DNA of 64,000 nt from NCBI RefSeq assembly GCF_016093545.1, contig NZ_JADKYX010000013.1, forward strand, positions 62,001-126,000, written 5' to 3'. The translations under genes and the position numbers were made by a program. Position 1 is the stretch's first letter, and each line of letters opens with the position of its first letter. Source of the stretch: Massilia rhizosphaerae (GTDB lineage Bacteria > Pseudomonadota > Gammaproteobacteria > Burkholderiales > Burkholderiaceae_D). The notes under the pieces are model-generated. The model searched no databases. It worked only from the letters and a program-made list of their open reading frames with translations, and was not told the DNA's origin. This document shows positions 50,728 through 59,767 of this stretch, in pieces.

Positions 50728-53673
50728 ATGTTGAAGCAAAAGCCGCTCGCGGCCGCCGTGTCGATGGCGTTGCTGGGCGTGACGGGCGCGCCCGCGCTGG
50801 CCCAGGACGGCGCCGGCAGCGTCCCGATGCAGACGGTCGAAGTGACCGGCATCCGCGCGTCGATGGCCAAGTCGCTGGCCGTCAAGCGCGACGCCACCGC
50901 CAACGTCGAAGTGATCACGGCCGAGGACGTGGGCAAGATGCCGGACAAGAACCTGGCCGACTCCCTGCAGCGCCTGCCCGGCGTGGCCGTGCGCACCGAT
51001 TACGACGAGGCGGAAAAGGTGGCGATGCGCGGCACCAATCCGGACATGTCCCTCATCGTCTTCAACGGCCACACGGTCAGCAGTGGCGACTGGTACATCG
51101 CGGACCAGGCGTCGAGCAGCCGGTCGACGAGCCTGTCGCTGATGCCGTCGTCGGTGCTGAACCAGGCCATCGTCTACAAGACGTCGCGGGCGGACATCGT
51201 CGACGGCGGCCTGGCCGGCACCATCAACGTCACGACGCGCAAACCGTTGGCGCAGAAGGAGCGGCTGTCGGGCGTGGCCAGCGTGGGCGCCAGCTACGCG
51301 ACGTTGCCCGGCAAGACGGCGCCGGACCTGAACGCCTCCGTCAACTGGAAGAACGAGGCGGGCACGTTCGGCTTCATCGTCCAGGGCTTCGCGGAAAAGC
51401 GCTACATCCGGCGCGATTCCGCGTCACGCCTCGCCTACGGCACGAGCAGCGGCTGGGACGTCATCAACACGTCGACCATGAAGGGCATCACGGATGCGTC
51501 GCTGGCCGGCAGCGGCTACAAGGCCGCGGACCTGAACGGCGTGCGCATGCCCGGCTCGATGAGCACGGAGTTCGTCGAGGGCGTGCGCGACCGCAAGGGC
51601 GGCATGTTCTCGCTGGAGTTCAAGCCGAACCGGGACCTGGACCTCACCGTGACCGGCTTCACGTCCACGCTGAAGGCGCCGAACTACGGGCGCCTGAAGG
51701 CCGGCGCCATCTACAGCATGCTGCTCGGTAAGGCGTCGCTGGCCGACGGCGCCACCGGCGCGTCCGCGGCGAACACGAACTCGAACGGCCAGCAGGTGTT
51801 CGCATCGATCCGCAACCCCGTCATCGTCGACGAAACCACGATGTACGGCGACCAGCTGCGCGTGCTGAAAAGCGCGGACATCCTGTTCCCGGACGGGACG
51901 ACGCCGCAATACATCGGCAACTCGGAAGGCTTTTATCGGCAGGGCGCGCGCGCCACCAGCTCCTTCCTCGACCTGGACGGCAAGTGGCGCGTCAATCCGG
52001 ACCTGACGTTGAAGACGCTGCTGTCGACGACGCGCGGGGTCGGCAAGACGGACTTCGACCAAGGCCTGACCTATGCCCGCTTCGGCACGGGCGTGTCGTA
52101 CGCGCTGGCCGGCGTCGACAACGCGCCGTACGTGCAGTACTACGGCACCGGCATCAAGCCGGACCAGCTCGTGGTGCGCACGATCTCCGGCCTCAAGACG
52201 ACGGACCGCGAGACGAGCGGCCAGGTCGACGGCGAGTACCGCGTTGCCAGGGGCTGGCTGCAGTCGGTCGAAGGCGGTCTGCGCTACGCCGACCATCACC
52301 GCGACAGCGCCCGCCGCTATCCGGCCTATCACAATCGCGACATCACGATCGGCGCGCCCACCACCACGATTCCATGGCCGGCCGACTTCGGCGCGGGCCT
52401 CGACGGCCCGGCCGGCTGGGACAACACGGGCTACACGTTCGCGCCAAGCGTGCTGATGGACTATTTTGCCGGCGCGACGAAGGCGACGAGCGCCGACTAC
52501 GAGCGCCGCATCGCATCCGAGCTGCACATGCGCGAGCGCCAGAGCGCGGGCTATGTGATGGCCAACCTGGAAGGCGAGCGCTGGTCCGGCAACGTCGGCC
52601 TGCGCTTCGTGCAGACCCGCATCAATGCCGACATCCCGACGCCGATCCCGGCCGGCGTCTGCCTGCGCGCGGCGCCGGGCCAGCCGGCGATTCCGTGCGC
52701 GGCCTATCCGGGCGCGATCACCACCGCGGGCGACCTGCAGCCGTACTACGACAACGAACCCTTCAAGAACAACACGGGCAACACCTACTACTTCACGAAG
52801 ACGGACCGCCGCTTCGACAATTGGCTGCCCAGCATGAATCTGCGCTACGAGCTGACGAAGGAACAGATCGTGCGTTTCGGCGCGAGCCGCACGGTGGGGC
52901 GCCAGAACTACAACCTGCTGGGCGCCGGCTTCGGCAACCCCACGTGCGATGCCCAGGGCTGCCGCGTGACGGGACCGAACCCGGACATCAAACCGCTCAC
53001 GGCGGACAATCTCGACGCCTCGTGGGCGTGGTATTTCGCGCGCCGTTCGCTCGTCGCCGTGGACCTGTTCTACTCGCGCATCCAGGGCTATGCGAAGACC
53101 GGCACCAAGGGCGGCGCCACGATCGACCTGTGGGACGCGGCGGCGCAGGCGATGAAGACGTACGCGGTCCAGACGTCGGAGCAGCAGGGCGCCCACATCG
53201 CGGGCCTGGAGCTGTCGTACGAGCAGCCGATCGGCACGACGGGATTCGGCTTCACGAGCAACATCAGCCGCGCCCGCACGAAGGTCGACGACGGCCGGCC
53301 GATGGTCGGTGCGTCCGAATGGGCCGCGAACCTGGGCGGCTATTTCGAGAACGACAAGGTGTCGTTGCGGCTGGTGGCGAACTATCGCAGCGAGTACGTG
53401 AACAGCTCCACGGCGCCGGCGCCGACCGCGAACAGCCAGGGCCTGTACAGCGTCAACGGCGTCCTGATGCCGTCCGCGCCCACGATGGCCGCGCCGGTGA
53501 CGACGCTGGCCTTCAACGCCGGCTGGAACATCACGCCCAACCTTCTTTTCACGTTCGACGCGACGAATCTGACGAACGTGAAGCGCGCCTATTACCGTTA
53601 CAGCGAGGAGGAACAGCAGAAGCTCGATGTCAGCGGCCGCCAGTTCTACGTGAACCTGAAGTACCGGTTCTGA
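50728..53673 (+). CDS. TonB-dependent outer-membrane receptor
   Basis: 981 aa. Signal peptide (cut near APALAQ), then a plug domain with VEVTGIRASMAKSLAVKRDATANVEVITAEDVGKMPDKNLADSLQRLPGV, which is the TonB-Xanth-Caul type (TIGR01782), and a 22-strand barrel ending in the required aromatic residue (YVNLKYRF). This subgroup often imports oligosaccharides, but the upstream Fur-like site speaks for iron, so the substrate stays open. The ATG follows GAGAGGAGAGAG. It is monocistronic with its own terminator. Its energising TonB is not next to it. Confidence 0.92.
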   Translation: MLKQKPLAAAVSMALLGVTGAPALAQDGAGSVPMQTVEVTGIRASMAKSLAVKRDATANVEVITAEDVGKMPDKNLADSLQRLPGVAVRTDYDEAEKVAMRGTNPDMSLIVFNGHTVSSGDWYIADQASSSRSTSLSLMPSSVLNQAIVYKTSRADIVDGGLAGTINVTTRKPLAQKERLSGVASVGASYATLPGKTAPDLNASVNWKNEAGTFGFIVQGFAEKRYIRRDSASRLAYGTSSGWDVINTSTMKGITDASLAGSGYKAADLNGVRMPGSMSTEFVEGVRDRKGGMFSLEFKPNRDLDLTVTGFTSTLKAPNYGRLKAGAIYSMLLGKASLADGATGASAANTNSNGQQVFASIRNPVIVDETTMYGDQLRVLKSADILFPDGTTPQYIGNSEGFYRQGARATSSFLDLDGKWRVNPDLTLKTLLSTTRGVGKTDFDQGLTYARFGTGVSYALAGVDNAPYVQYYGTGIKPDQLVVRTISGLKTTDRETSGQVDGEYRVARGWLQSVEGGLRYADHHRDSARRYPAYHNRDITIGAPTTTIPWPADFGAGLDGPAGWDNTGYTFAPSVLMDYFAGATKATSADYERRIASELHMRERQSAGYVMANLEGERWSGNVGLRFVQTRINADIPTPIPAGVCLRAAPGQPAIPCAAYPGAITTAGDLQPYYDNEPFKNNTGNTYYFTKTDRRFDNWLPSMNLRYELTKEQIVRFGASRTVGRQNYNLLGAGFGNPTCDAQGCRVTGPNPDIKPLTADNLDASWAWYFARRSLVAVDLFYSRIQGYAKTGTKGGATIDLWDAAAQAMKTYAVQTSEQQGAHIAGLELSYEQPIGTTGFGFTSNISRARTKVDDGRPMVGASEWAANLGGYFENDKVSLRLVANYRSEYVNSSTAPAPTANSQGLYSVNGVLMPSAPTMAAPVTTLAFNAGWNITPNLLFTFDATNLTNVKRAYYRYSEEEQQKLDVSGRQFYVNLKYRF

Positions 53674-53690
53674 CGCCGTTCGCACAGCGA

Positions 53691-53720
53691 AGAAAAGGGG
53701 CGCGCAGCCCCTTTTTTCTT
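53691..53720 (+). terminator. Rho-independent terminator after the receptor gene
   Basis: AAAAGGGGC (53693-53701), loop GCGCA, GCCCCTTTTTT. It lies 20 bp after the stop codon. Confidence 0.9.
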
Positions 53721-53989
53721 GCATTTTCGACGTTGCGTAGGCGCAGTTGAAGGTGGTTTGTAGGACTAGAACTCAAGGGCTCGAACAGTGTGCGGCATCT
53801 AACGGTCCACACCCGCGCGGTCTCGCTACGATGGAGGCGTCGAGTGAGGCGCAAGCGATATTCCGCGGCGGCCAACCACCTCGACAGGTTAGCCGGTCGC
53901 CTCGAGGACCGGCACCAGATTCCCAAGCCGGCGCCACCTGCGGCCATCGAACCGCGCAGGCGCCGGCCTCACCGGAAGCGGAGGTTGCC
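53721..53989. other. Intergenic stretch without a recognisable gene
   Basis: About 270 bp between the receptor terminator and a small ORF. It holds a 7-bp hairpin (GCCGGTC at 53892-53898 with GACCGGC at 53907-53913). No promoter of good quality was found. An open frame from 53747 exists in the frame of the following small gene but has no ribosome site and no recognisable product. Confidence 0.5.
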
Positions 53990-54163
53990 ATGTCCACGAC
54001 GACGACTACGACGAGCCACCCACCCAAGCATCTCGTGCGCGAATACCTCGAGCGCCGCTCGAAGGACACCAGGCCGCCGCCGACGCCGGAAGAAATCCGG
54101 CGCCAGCTGGGCTGGGGCTTGTTGATGCCGTCGGACGACCGGATCGGCGCCTCCCGTTCCTGA
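53990..54163 (+). CDS. Small hypothetical protein, 57 aa
   Basis: ATG at 53990 with a very strong ribosome site (GGAGG, 7 bases away). The protein has a threonine/histidine-rich start, then a charged helix (LVREYLERRSKDTRPPPTPEEIRRQLGW). Soluble, no known domain. The strong site and the similar small gene 40 bp downstream favour a real gene. Function unknown. Confidence 0.6.
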   Translation: MSTTTTTTSHPPKHLVREYLERRSKDTRPPPTPEEIRRQLGWGLLMPSDDRIGASRS

Positions 54164-54203
54164 AACGATTCGCAGTCTTACCGTCACCGAACAGGAGAAG
54201 CCA

Positions 54204-54374
54204 ATGACCGCCAAGATCGGCAGCAAGAACATCGCCCAGCACCGCGGCAAGAAAGAGCGCCAGGAAATCCGCAAGATGAACATCGCGCGCGAAGCCCTCA
54301 AGATCGAAGCCGCCCGCGCCAAATACCGCAACCAGCAGAAGGGCCAGCGTCCGCCGGCCGCCGCGGCCGCGTGA
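54204..54374 (+). CDS. Small basic hypothetical protein, 56 aa
   Basis: ATG at 54204 behind AGGAGAAGCC. Lys/Arg-rich, almost wholly helical (KNIAQHRGKKERQEIRKMN, REALKIEAARAKYRNQQKG) with an Ala/Pro tail. Net charge is strongly positive, so nucleic-acid or ribosome binding is possible but unproven. It lies 40 bp after the 57-aa gene and probably shares its transcript; a perfect hairpin follows at 54409. Confidence 0.6.
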   Translation: MTAKIGSKNIAQHRGKKERQEIRKMNIAREALKIEAARAKYRNQQKGQRPPAAAAA

Positions 54375-54408
54375 TCATGGCCTGATCCGCCCGCCTCACG
54401 CATTTTTC

Positions 54409-54438
54409 CGGGCCCGCCATGGCGACATGGCGGGCCCG
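54409..54438. terminator. Perfect 13-bp hairpin after the small ORFs
   Basis: CGGGCCCGCCATG (54409-54421), loop GCGA, and its exact inverse at 54426-54438. A T-run stands before it rather than after, so on + it is not a canonical terminator; it may be a Rho-linked stop or an mRNA-stability element. Confidence 0.5.
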
Positions 54439-54564
54439 CTTGCATTCGCCGACGGCATCGCCGTTCACCGGCGCCGCGCCGCCGTTGACCGAAAAGCGCT
54501 TTCGCGAACGGCCCTGTCTCCGTTATCGTGTCGTCATTCGATCCAACGACAACCCGGAGGTAAC

Positions 54565-54939
54565 ATGAATAGCGAAGCTTCCTATCATCTGCGGCGCCAG
54601 GTGTTGTGGGGCCTGGTGCTGGTGGGGCTGGGCGTGGCCTTCCTGCTGGACCAGATGGATGTGGTCGATATCCGTGCGCTGTGGCATTACGCGCCGCTGC
54701 TGCTGGTCGTGGTGGGCATCAACCAGACCATCGGCTACCCGAGCGCCCGCGAATTTTCCGGTGGTCTGTGGACTGTTTTCATCGGCCTATGGCTGTTCGC
54801 CGTGCTCGAAGGCCTGTGGGGCCTCACGTTCGGCAACAGCTGGCCCCTGTTCATCATCATCAGCGGCGTCACGATGGCGATCCGTCCGATCGCCGAGCGC
54901 CGCTTCGGTTCCAAGGGAGGGAACGGCCATGGAAAATAA
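54565..54939 (+). CDS. LiaF-type transmembrane domain protein (DUF5668)
   Basis: 124 aa from the ATG at 54565 behind CCCGGAGGTAAC. Four short hydrophobic helices with GLVLVGLGVAFLLDQMDVVDIRALWHYAPLLLVVVGI, the repeat-like pattern of DUF5668/LiaF membrane domains. It lacks the C-terminal LiaF domain of the next gene. First gene of a four-gene operon with a sensor kinase and a LytTR regulator; it probably tunes envelope-stress signalling. Stop overlaps the next start by 11 bp. Confidence 0.82.
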   Translation: MNSEASYHLRRQVLWGLVLVGLGVAFLLDQMDVVDIRALWHYAPLLLVVVGINQTIGYPSAREFSGGLWTVFIGLWLFAVLEGLWGLTFGNSWPLFIIISGVTMAIRPIAERRFGSKGGNGHGK

Positions 54940-55627
54940 TACGAACCGCGCCGCGAGCCAGGTCGTGCTGGGCCTGCTCGTCGTGGGCATCGGCGTCCTG
55001 TTCCTGCTCGATAACCTGGACATCCTGGATTTCCGCCACGCGGTCGGCTTCTGGCCGCTCGTCTTCATCGTGGCCGGCTGCGCCGCGCTGTTCGGCAACG
55101 GCGCGCGCAGCGGCAATTACATGGGGGCCGTGCTGATCGGGATCGGCGTGCTGATGATCCTCGGCCGCATGGGTTATGTTTACATCAGCTGGGGCACGCT
55201 GTGGCCGCTCGTGTTGATCGCGCTGGGCGGCCTCGTGCTGTACCGCTCGCTGGGCCCGGGACGGGTCGCGCGCCCGAGCCCCATGGCGGGAGAGAGCCCG
55301 GACAATGTCGTCGACATCGTCGCGGTGCTGGGCGGCTTCGAGCGCCGGATCACCACGCCGGATTTCCGCGGCGGCGAGATCACGGCAATCCTGGGCGGAT
55401 GCGAGCTCGACCTGCGTGGGGCGGGCATCGTCAAGGAGGCCGTCATCCACATCTGCGCGATCCTGGGCGGCATCACCGTCAAGGTGCCGCCCGACTGGAC
55501 CGTCGTCCTGAACGGCACGCCTGTGATGGGCGGCTTCGCGGAAAAGACGATCACGCCGCCCGACGGCAGCAAGCGCCTCGTGATCACCGGCTACGCCATC
55601 ATGGGTGGCGTGGAAGTGCGCAACTGA
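54929..55627 (+). CDS. LiaF-like envelope-stress protein
   Basis: 232 aa from the ATG at 54929. The N-terminal half repeats the DUF5668 membrane pattern (VVLGLLVVGIGVLFLLDNLDILDF), the C-terminal half is the LiaF-type beta domain (VVDIVAVLGGFERRITTPDFRGGEITAILGGCELDLRGA, ILGGITVKVPPDW, IMGGVEVRN), made of repeated IxGG units. LiaF inhibits the LiaRS two-component system in Firmicutes; here the partner would be the LytS-type kinase 14 bp downstream. Confidence 0.85.
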   Translation: MENNTNRAASQVVLGLLVVGIGVLFLLDNLDILDFRHAVGFWPLVFIVAGCAALFGNGARSGNYMGAVLIGIGVLMILGRMGYVYISWGTLWPLVLIALGGLVLYRSLGPGRVARPSPMAGESPDNVVDIVAVLGGFERRITTPDFRGGEITAILGGCELDLRGAGIVKEAVIHICAILGGITVKVPPDWTVVLNGTPVMGGFAEKTITPPDGSKRLVITGYAIMGGVEVRN

Positions 55628-55640
55628 AGGAGTGCCGCCG

Positions 55641-56747
55641 GTGCACGGAGTCTTCGCCAACTGGCGCGCGGCGCTGCTCTACCTGCTGGCCTGGCTGATG
55701 CTGGGCCTGCTGCTGGCCGGCATGCTCGCCTCGAGCGGCGCCGCCTGGGGCGCGAGTGTGGTGTTCGCCGTGCCGCTGGCCCTCGTGTACGCCTACGCCA
55801 CGGGCTTTTCCTCCTATTACGTGTGCCGGGCGTATCCGCTGGACCGGCGCCGCCCGCCGGCGATCGCGGCCGGCGTCGCCGTGACGGCTGCGTGCGCGGC
55901 CGTGCTGTGGTGCGCGCTCGGCGCCGCGTGGGACAGCCTGCTGGCCGCGCTGGCGCCGGCGGGATATGCGCCGGTCGCGAGCGGCCCCGTGCTGGCGTCG
56001 ATGTTCGGGCTCGGCACGATCCTGTACGGGCTGATGATCGCCGTGAACTACCTGCTGATCGAGGCGGAACGCGTGCGCCTGCTCGACACGCAGCGCCTGC
56101 AGATGAAGCTGATGGCGCAGGACGCCGAGCTGCGCATGCTGCGCGCCCAGGTCGATCCGCACTTCCTGTTCAACAGCCTGAACTCGGTGAGCGCGCTGAC
56201 GTCGATCGACCCGGCGGCCGCGCGCGCCATGACCGTGCAACTGGCCGAGTTCTTCCGCCACACGCTGGGCCTGCGCGCCGGCCGCAAGGTGACGCTCGAG
56301 CGCGAACTGCAGCTCGTGCGCCATTTCGTCGCCATCGAACAGGTGCGCTTCGGCGACCGGCTGCGCTTCGAGGCCGACGTCGATCCCGCCGCCGCGCCCT
56401 GCCTGCTACCGCCGATGCTGCTGCAGCCGCTCGTGGAAAACGCCATCAAGCACGGCATCGGCCAGATGATCGGGCCCGGCCTCGTGCGCATCGAGGCGGC
56501 GCGTGCCGGATCGATCCTGCGCATCCGCGTGGAGAACGACGTCGACCCCGACGATGTCGCCGGTGGCGGCGGCGCGCGCGGCACCGGGCTGGGTCTCGTC
56601 AACGTGCGCCAGCGCCTCGCCGCGGACCATGGGCACGAGGCCAGCGCGCACTGGGCGCGCCGCGACGGCCGCTTCATCGTGGAGCTGGCGCTGCCGGCCG
56701 AAACGGCCAACGAACCGCAAACCGCAACCGACGTGGAAGGAGCCTGA
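55641..56747 (+). CDS. LytS/YehU-type sensor histidine kinase
   Basis: 368 aa from GTG at 55641, 8 nt after AAGGAG; nearby GTG 55632 is too close to the site. Four N-terminal membrane helices (about 10-140) without an extracellular domain, then a His_kinase domain with phospho-accepting H174 (RAQVDPHFLFNSLN) and a HATPase domain (LVENAIKHGI, VENDVDPDDV, GTGLGLVNVRQRL). Such kinases pair with LytTR regulators, as here. The stimulus is probably an envelope signal relayed by the LiaF-like proteins. Confidence 0.9.
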   Translation: MHGVFANWRAALLYLLAWLMLGLLLAGMLASSGAAWGASVVFAVPLALVYAYATGFSSYYVCRAYPLDRRRPPAIAAGVAVTAACAAVLWCALGAAWDSLLAALAPAGYAPVASGPVLASMFGLGTILYGLMIAVNYLLIEAERVRLLDTQRLQMKLMAQDAELRMLRAQVDPHFLFNSLNSVSALTSIDPAAARAMTVQLAEFFRHTLGLRAGRKVTLERELQLVRHFVAIEQVRFGDRLRFEADVDPAAAPCLLPPMLLQPLVENAIKHGIGQMIGPGLVRIEAARAGSILRIRVENDVDPDDVAGGGGARGTGLGLVNVRQRLAADHGHEASAHWARRDGRFIVELALPAETANEPQTATDVEGA

Positions 56748-56750
56748 CGC

Positions 56751-57500
56751 ATGCGCGTGATCATCGTGGACGACGAACCGCTGGCGCGCGCCGTGCTGCG
56801 CGAACATCTGGGGGCGCATGCCGACGTCGAGATCGTCGGCGAATGCGCCAACGGCTTCGAGGCCGTGAAGGCGATCGCGGAGCTGGCGCCCGATCTCGCC
56901 TTCCTCGACATCCAGATGCCCAAGCTGGACGGCTTCGAGGTCGTCGAACTGGCCGGCGCGAAGACGCATTACGTGTTCGTCACCGCGTACGACCAGTTCG
57001 CGCTGCGCGCCTTCGACGTGCATGCGCTCGACTACCTGCTGAAACCCTTCACGCGCGAGCGCCTCGCGCGGGCGCTCGCGCACGCGCGCGAACGCTTCAC
57101 CGCGCACGGGGCCGCGACGCAGGGTGAGGACGCGATGCGCGCGCTCGTGAGCGACGCGCAGGCGCGCCACCAGCCGCTCGAGCGGGTGCTGATCCGCGAC
57201 GGCGCGCGCGTGCAGGTGATTCCCGTCGCGCGCATCGATTACGTCGAGGCGCAGGACGATTACGTGGCCTTCTTTGCCGAGGGCCGGCAGTGGCTCAAGA
57301 ACCAGCGCATGGCCGAACTGGAAAGCCAGCTGGATCCGCGCGCCTTCCTGCGCGTGCATCGGTCCTACATCGTCAACCTGGCCGCCATCGCGCGCATCGA
57401 ACCGACGGGCAAGGACGGGCATTGCGCCATCTTGAAATCCGGCGCGCGCATTCCCATCAGCCGCAGCGGCTATCAAAAGGTGCGCGATTTGATGCGCTAG
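56751..57500 (+). CDS. LytTR-family response regulator
   Basis: 249 aa. Receiver domain with phosphoacceptor D53 (LAFLDIQMPK), T and K (VTAYDQF, LLKPF), and a LytTR DNA-binding domain (RVLIRDGARVQVIPVARIDYVEAQDDYV, FLRVHRSYIVNLAAIARIEP). It starts three bases after the kinase stop. Its last codon overlaps the stop of the convergent helicase gene. Confidence 0.93.
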   Translation: MRVIIVDDEPLARAVLREHLGAHADVEIVGECANGFEAVKAIAELAPDLAFLDIQMPKLDGFEVVELAGAKTHYVFVTAYDQFALRAFDVHALDYLLKPFTRERLARALAHARERFTAHGAATQGEDAMRALVSDAQARHQPLERVLIRDGARVQVIPVARIDYVEAQDDYVAFFAEGRQWLKNQRMAELESQLDPRAFLRVHRSYIVNLAAIARIEPTGKDGHCAILKSGARIPISRSGYQKVRDLMR

Positions 57501-59767
57501 GCAGCCATGCCGACGTGCCACCAGGCGGGCAGCAAGGCCCGCACTTCCGGCCGGGCGAAGCGGTCGTCGATCAGCCAGACGACGCCGCGGTCCTGCTCCG
57601 TGCGGATCACGCGGCCGGCCGCCTGCACGACTTTCTGCATGCCGGGATAGAGGTAGGTGTAGTCGTAGCCGGCGCCGAACATCGCCTGCATGCGCCGGCG
57701 CAGCTGTTCGTTGATCGGGTTCACCTGCGGCAGGCCGAGGGTCGCGACGAAGGCGCCGATGAGGCGTTCGCCCGGCAGGTCGACGCCTTCGCCGAACGAG
57801 CCGCCCAGCACCGCGAAGCCGATGCCGCGGCCGCCAACGGCGAAGCGCGCGAGGAATTCCGCCCGTTCCGGCTCGCTCATGCGGCGCGCCTGGCGCCACA
57901 CGGGAATGTCGGGATGGTCGCGCTCGAAGCGGTCCGCCGCCTGCTGCAGGTACTCGAAGCTGGAAAAGAACGCGAGATAATTGCCGGGCCGCGCGTGGTA
58001 CTGGTCCGCCATCAGCGCGGCGATCGGCGCGAGCGAGCCGGCGCGCGCCTGGTAGCGCGTCGAGATGCCGTGTGCCACGTGCACGTCGAGCTGGCTCGCG
58101 GTGAACGGCGAGTCGACGTCGATCCACGCCGTGTCCGCGGGCATGCCGAGCAGGTCGGCGCAATAATGCCAGGGGCTCAAGGTGGCCGAGAACAGGGTCG
58201 TCGAGTGGGCGTAGGCAAAGCGCGGTGCGAGGAAAGGCGCGGGCACCACGTTGCGGATGCACAGCGTCGTGTCGCGCTCGTTGTCGCGCGTGACGTCGAA
58301 CAGCGAGTGCTCGCCGAACGATTCGGCCAGCCGGCCGAACTGCAGCGCGGCGAAATAAAAGTCCTGCAGCGCGGGATCGAGCGGCACGGTCAATGCCGCC
58401 ATGTGCTCCGTGACGGCGCTGGCCGCGCCCTGCAGCGCGCCGAGGAATTTGTCGGGCAGGCCGTCCAGCACCTGGTAGGGCTGCGGGGCTGTCTTGCCCA
58501 CCTCCGTCCACGCGCGCTTGACCTTGTCGAGCGGCTTGTGCAGCTCCGGCGGTGCAGCGGCGCGGGCCGCGCGCAGGTTGCTCCGCTGCAGCGTCGCGCT
58601 GTACATGGAGCGCGCCCGGGCCACGAGATTGTGCGCCTCGTCGGCCAGCACGCTGACCTTCCAGCCTCGCTCCAGCGCCAGCGCGTACAGCATGGCGCCG
58701 CCGTCGAACCAGTAGTTGTAGTCGCCCACGACGACGTCGCTCCAGCGCACCATCTCGCTGCCCAGGTAGTACGGGCAGACGTCGTGCGCGAGGCCGATCT
58801 CGCGCAGCGTGGCGCGGTCGAGCATGTCCGCTCCGGCGGCGGCCGCGCGCGCGGCCGGCAGGCGGTCGTAGAAGCCTCGGGCGAGCGGACAGGCGTCGCC
58901 GTGGCAGGCCTTGTCCGGGTGCTCGCAGGCCTTGTCGCGCGCGCTCAGTTCGAGCACGCGCAGGGGCACCGTGCCGCCTGACCTGAGGGTGGCCGCCGCG
59001 TCCAGCGCGAGCTGGCGTCCGGGCGTCTTCGCGGCCAGGAAAAAGATCTTGTCGAGATTCTGCGCGGGCGCCGCCTTCAGCACCGGGAACAGGGTGCCGA
59101 CGGTCTTGCCGATGCCGGTCGGGGCTTGCGCGAGGAGGCTGCGCTTGCCGGCATTGGCGCGGAAGACGGCTTCCGCCAGCTGGCGCTGGCCGGGGCGGAA
59201 GTCCGCGTGCGGAAAGCGCAGCGCCGTCAGGGCCGCGTCGCGCGCCGTGCGGTGCGCGAGTTCCTGCTCGGCCCAGGCGACGAAGCGGCGGCACTGGTCG
59301 TCGAACTGCGCGGCGAGCTCAAAGCGCGTGCGGGTCTCGGAGAGCACGGTCTCCTGCTGGCTCCCGATGTCGAAGTAGACGAGCGCAAGCTCGACGTCGT
59401 CCAGGTCTTCCTGTTCGCACAACAGGTGGCCGTAGACGCGCAGTTGGGCCCAGGCGAGGCGCCGGTGGTTGTCGGGGATGCGGTCGAACTGGCCGCGGTA
59501 GGTCTTCACTTCCTCGATCAGGTTCCGGTCCGGATCGTAGCCGTCGGCGCGTCCGCGCACGTGCAGCGGCCCCCAGTCGCCTTCCAGCGTCACTTCGCTG
59601 CGATACCGCTCGCCGCGCCGGGACGCCACGACGGCATGGCCGGCGATGCCTTCCTGCGCCGTGGGCGAGGGCGTGAAGCGCAGGTCGAGGTCGCCCTCCT
59701 TGGCCGTGAACTCGCACAGGGCGCGCACGGCGACGACGTAGCGCGGACCGGCCGCCGTGCCGCTCAT
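57497..59767 (-). CDS. DinG/XPD-type helicase with N-terminal nuclease-like domain
   Basis: 756 aa. Residues about 35-130 look like a PD-(D/E)XK (Cas4/RecB-like) nuclease: GRADGY (D75) then IEEVKTYRG (E86-V-K88). The superfamily 2 helicase follows: Walker A APTGIGKT (215-222), DEAH (376-379), and four cysteines (C281, C288, C293, C331) at the place of the XPD/DinG iron-sulfur cluster; C-terminal VVQAAGRVIRTEQDRG. It is a 5'-3' DNA helicase candidate acting with the FAN1-like nuclease whose gene overlaps its start (ATGA). A LexA box controls the pair. Confidence 0.87.
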   Translation of the reverse strand: MSGTAAGPRYVVAVRALCEFTAKEGDLDLRFTPSPTAQEGIAGHAVVASRRGERYRSEVTLEGDWGPLHVRGRADGYDPDRNLIEEVKTYRGQFDRIPDNHRRLAWAQLRVYGHLLCEQEDLDDVELALVYFDIGSQQETVLSETRTRFELAAQFDDQCRRFVAWAEQELAHRTARDAALTALRFPHADFRPGQRQLAEAVFRANAGKRSLLAQAPTGIGKTVGTLFPVLKAAPAQNLDKIFFLAAKTPGRQLALDAAATLRSGGTVPLRVLELSARDKACEHPDKACHGDACPLARGFYDRLPAARAAAAGADMLDRATLREIGLAHDVCPYYLGSEMVRWSDVVVGDYNYWFDGGAMLYALALERGWKVSVLADEAHNLVARARSMYSATLQRSNLRAARAAAPPELHKPLDKVKRAWTEVGKTAPQPYQVLDGLPDKFLGALQGAASAVTEHMAALTVPLDPALQDFYFAALQFGRLAESFGEHSLFDVTRDNERDTTLCIRNVVPAPFLAPRFAYAHSTTLFSATLSPWHYCADLLGMPADTAWIDVDSPFTASQLDVHVAHGISTRYQARAGSLAPIAALMADQYHARPGNYLAFFSSFEYLQQAADRFERDHPDIPVWRQARRMSEPERAEFLARFAVGGRGIGFAVLGGSFGEGVDLPGERLIGAFVATLGLPQVNPINEQLRRRMQAMFGAGYDYTYLYPGMQKVVQAAGRVIRTEQDRGVVWLIDDRFARPEVRALLPAWWHVGMAA

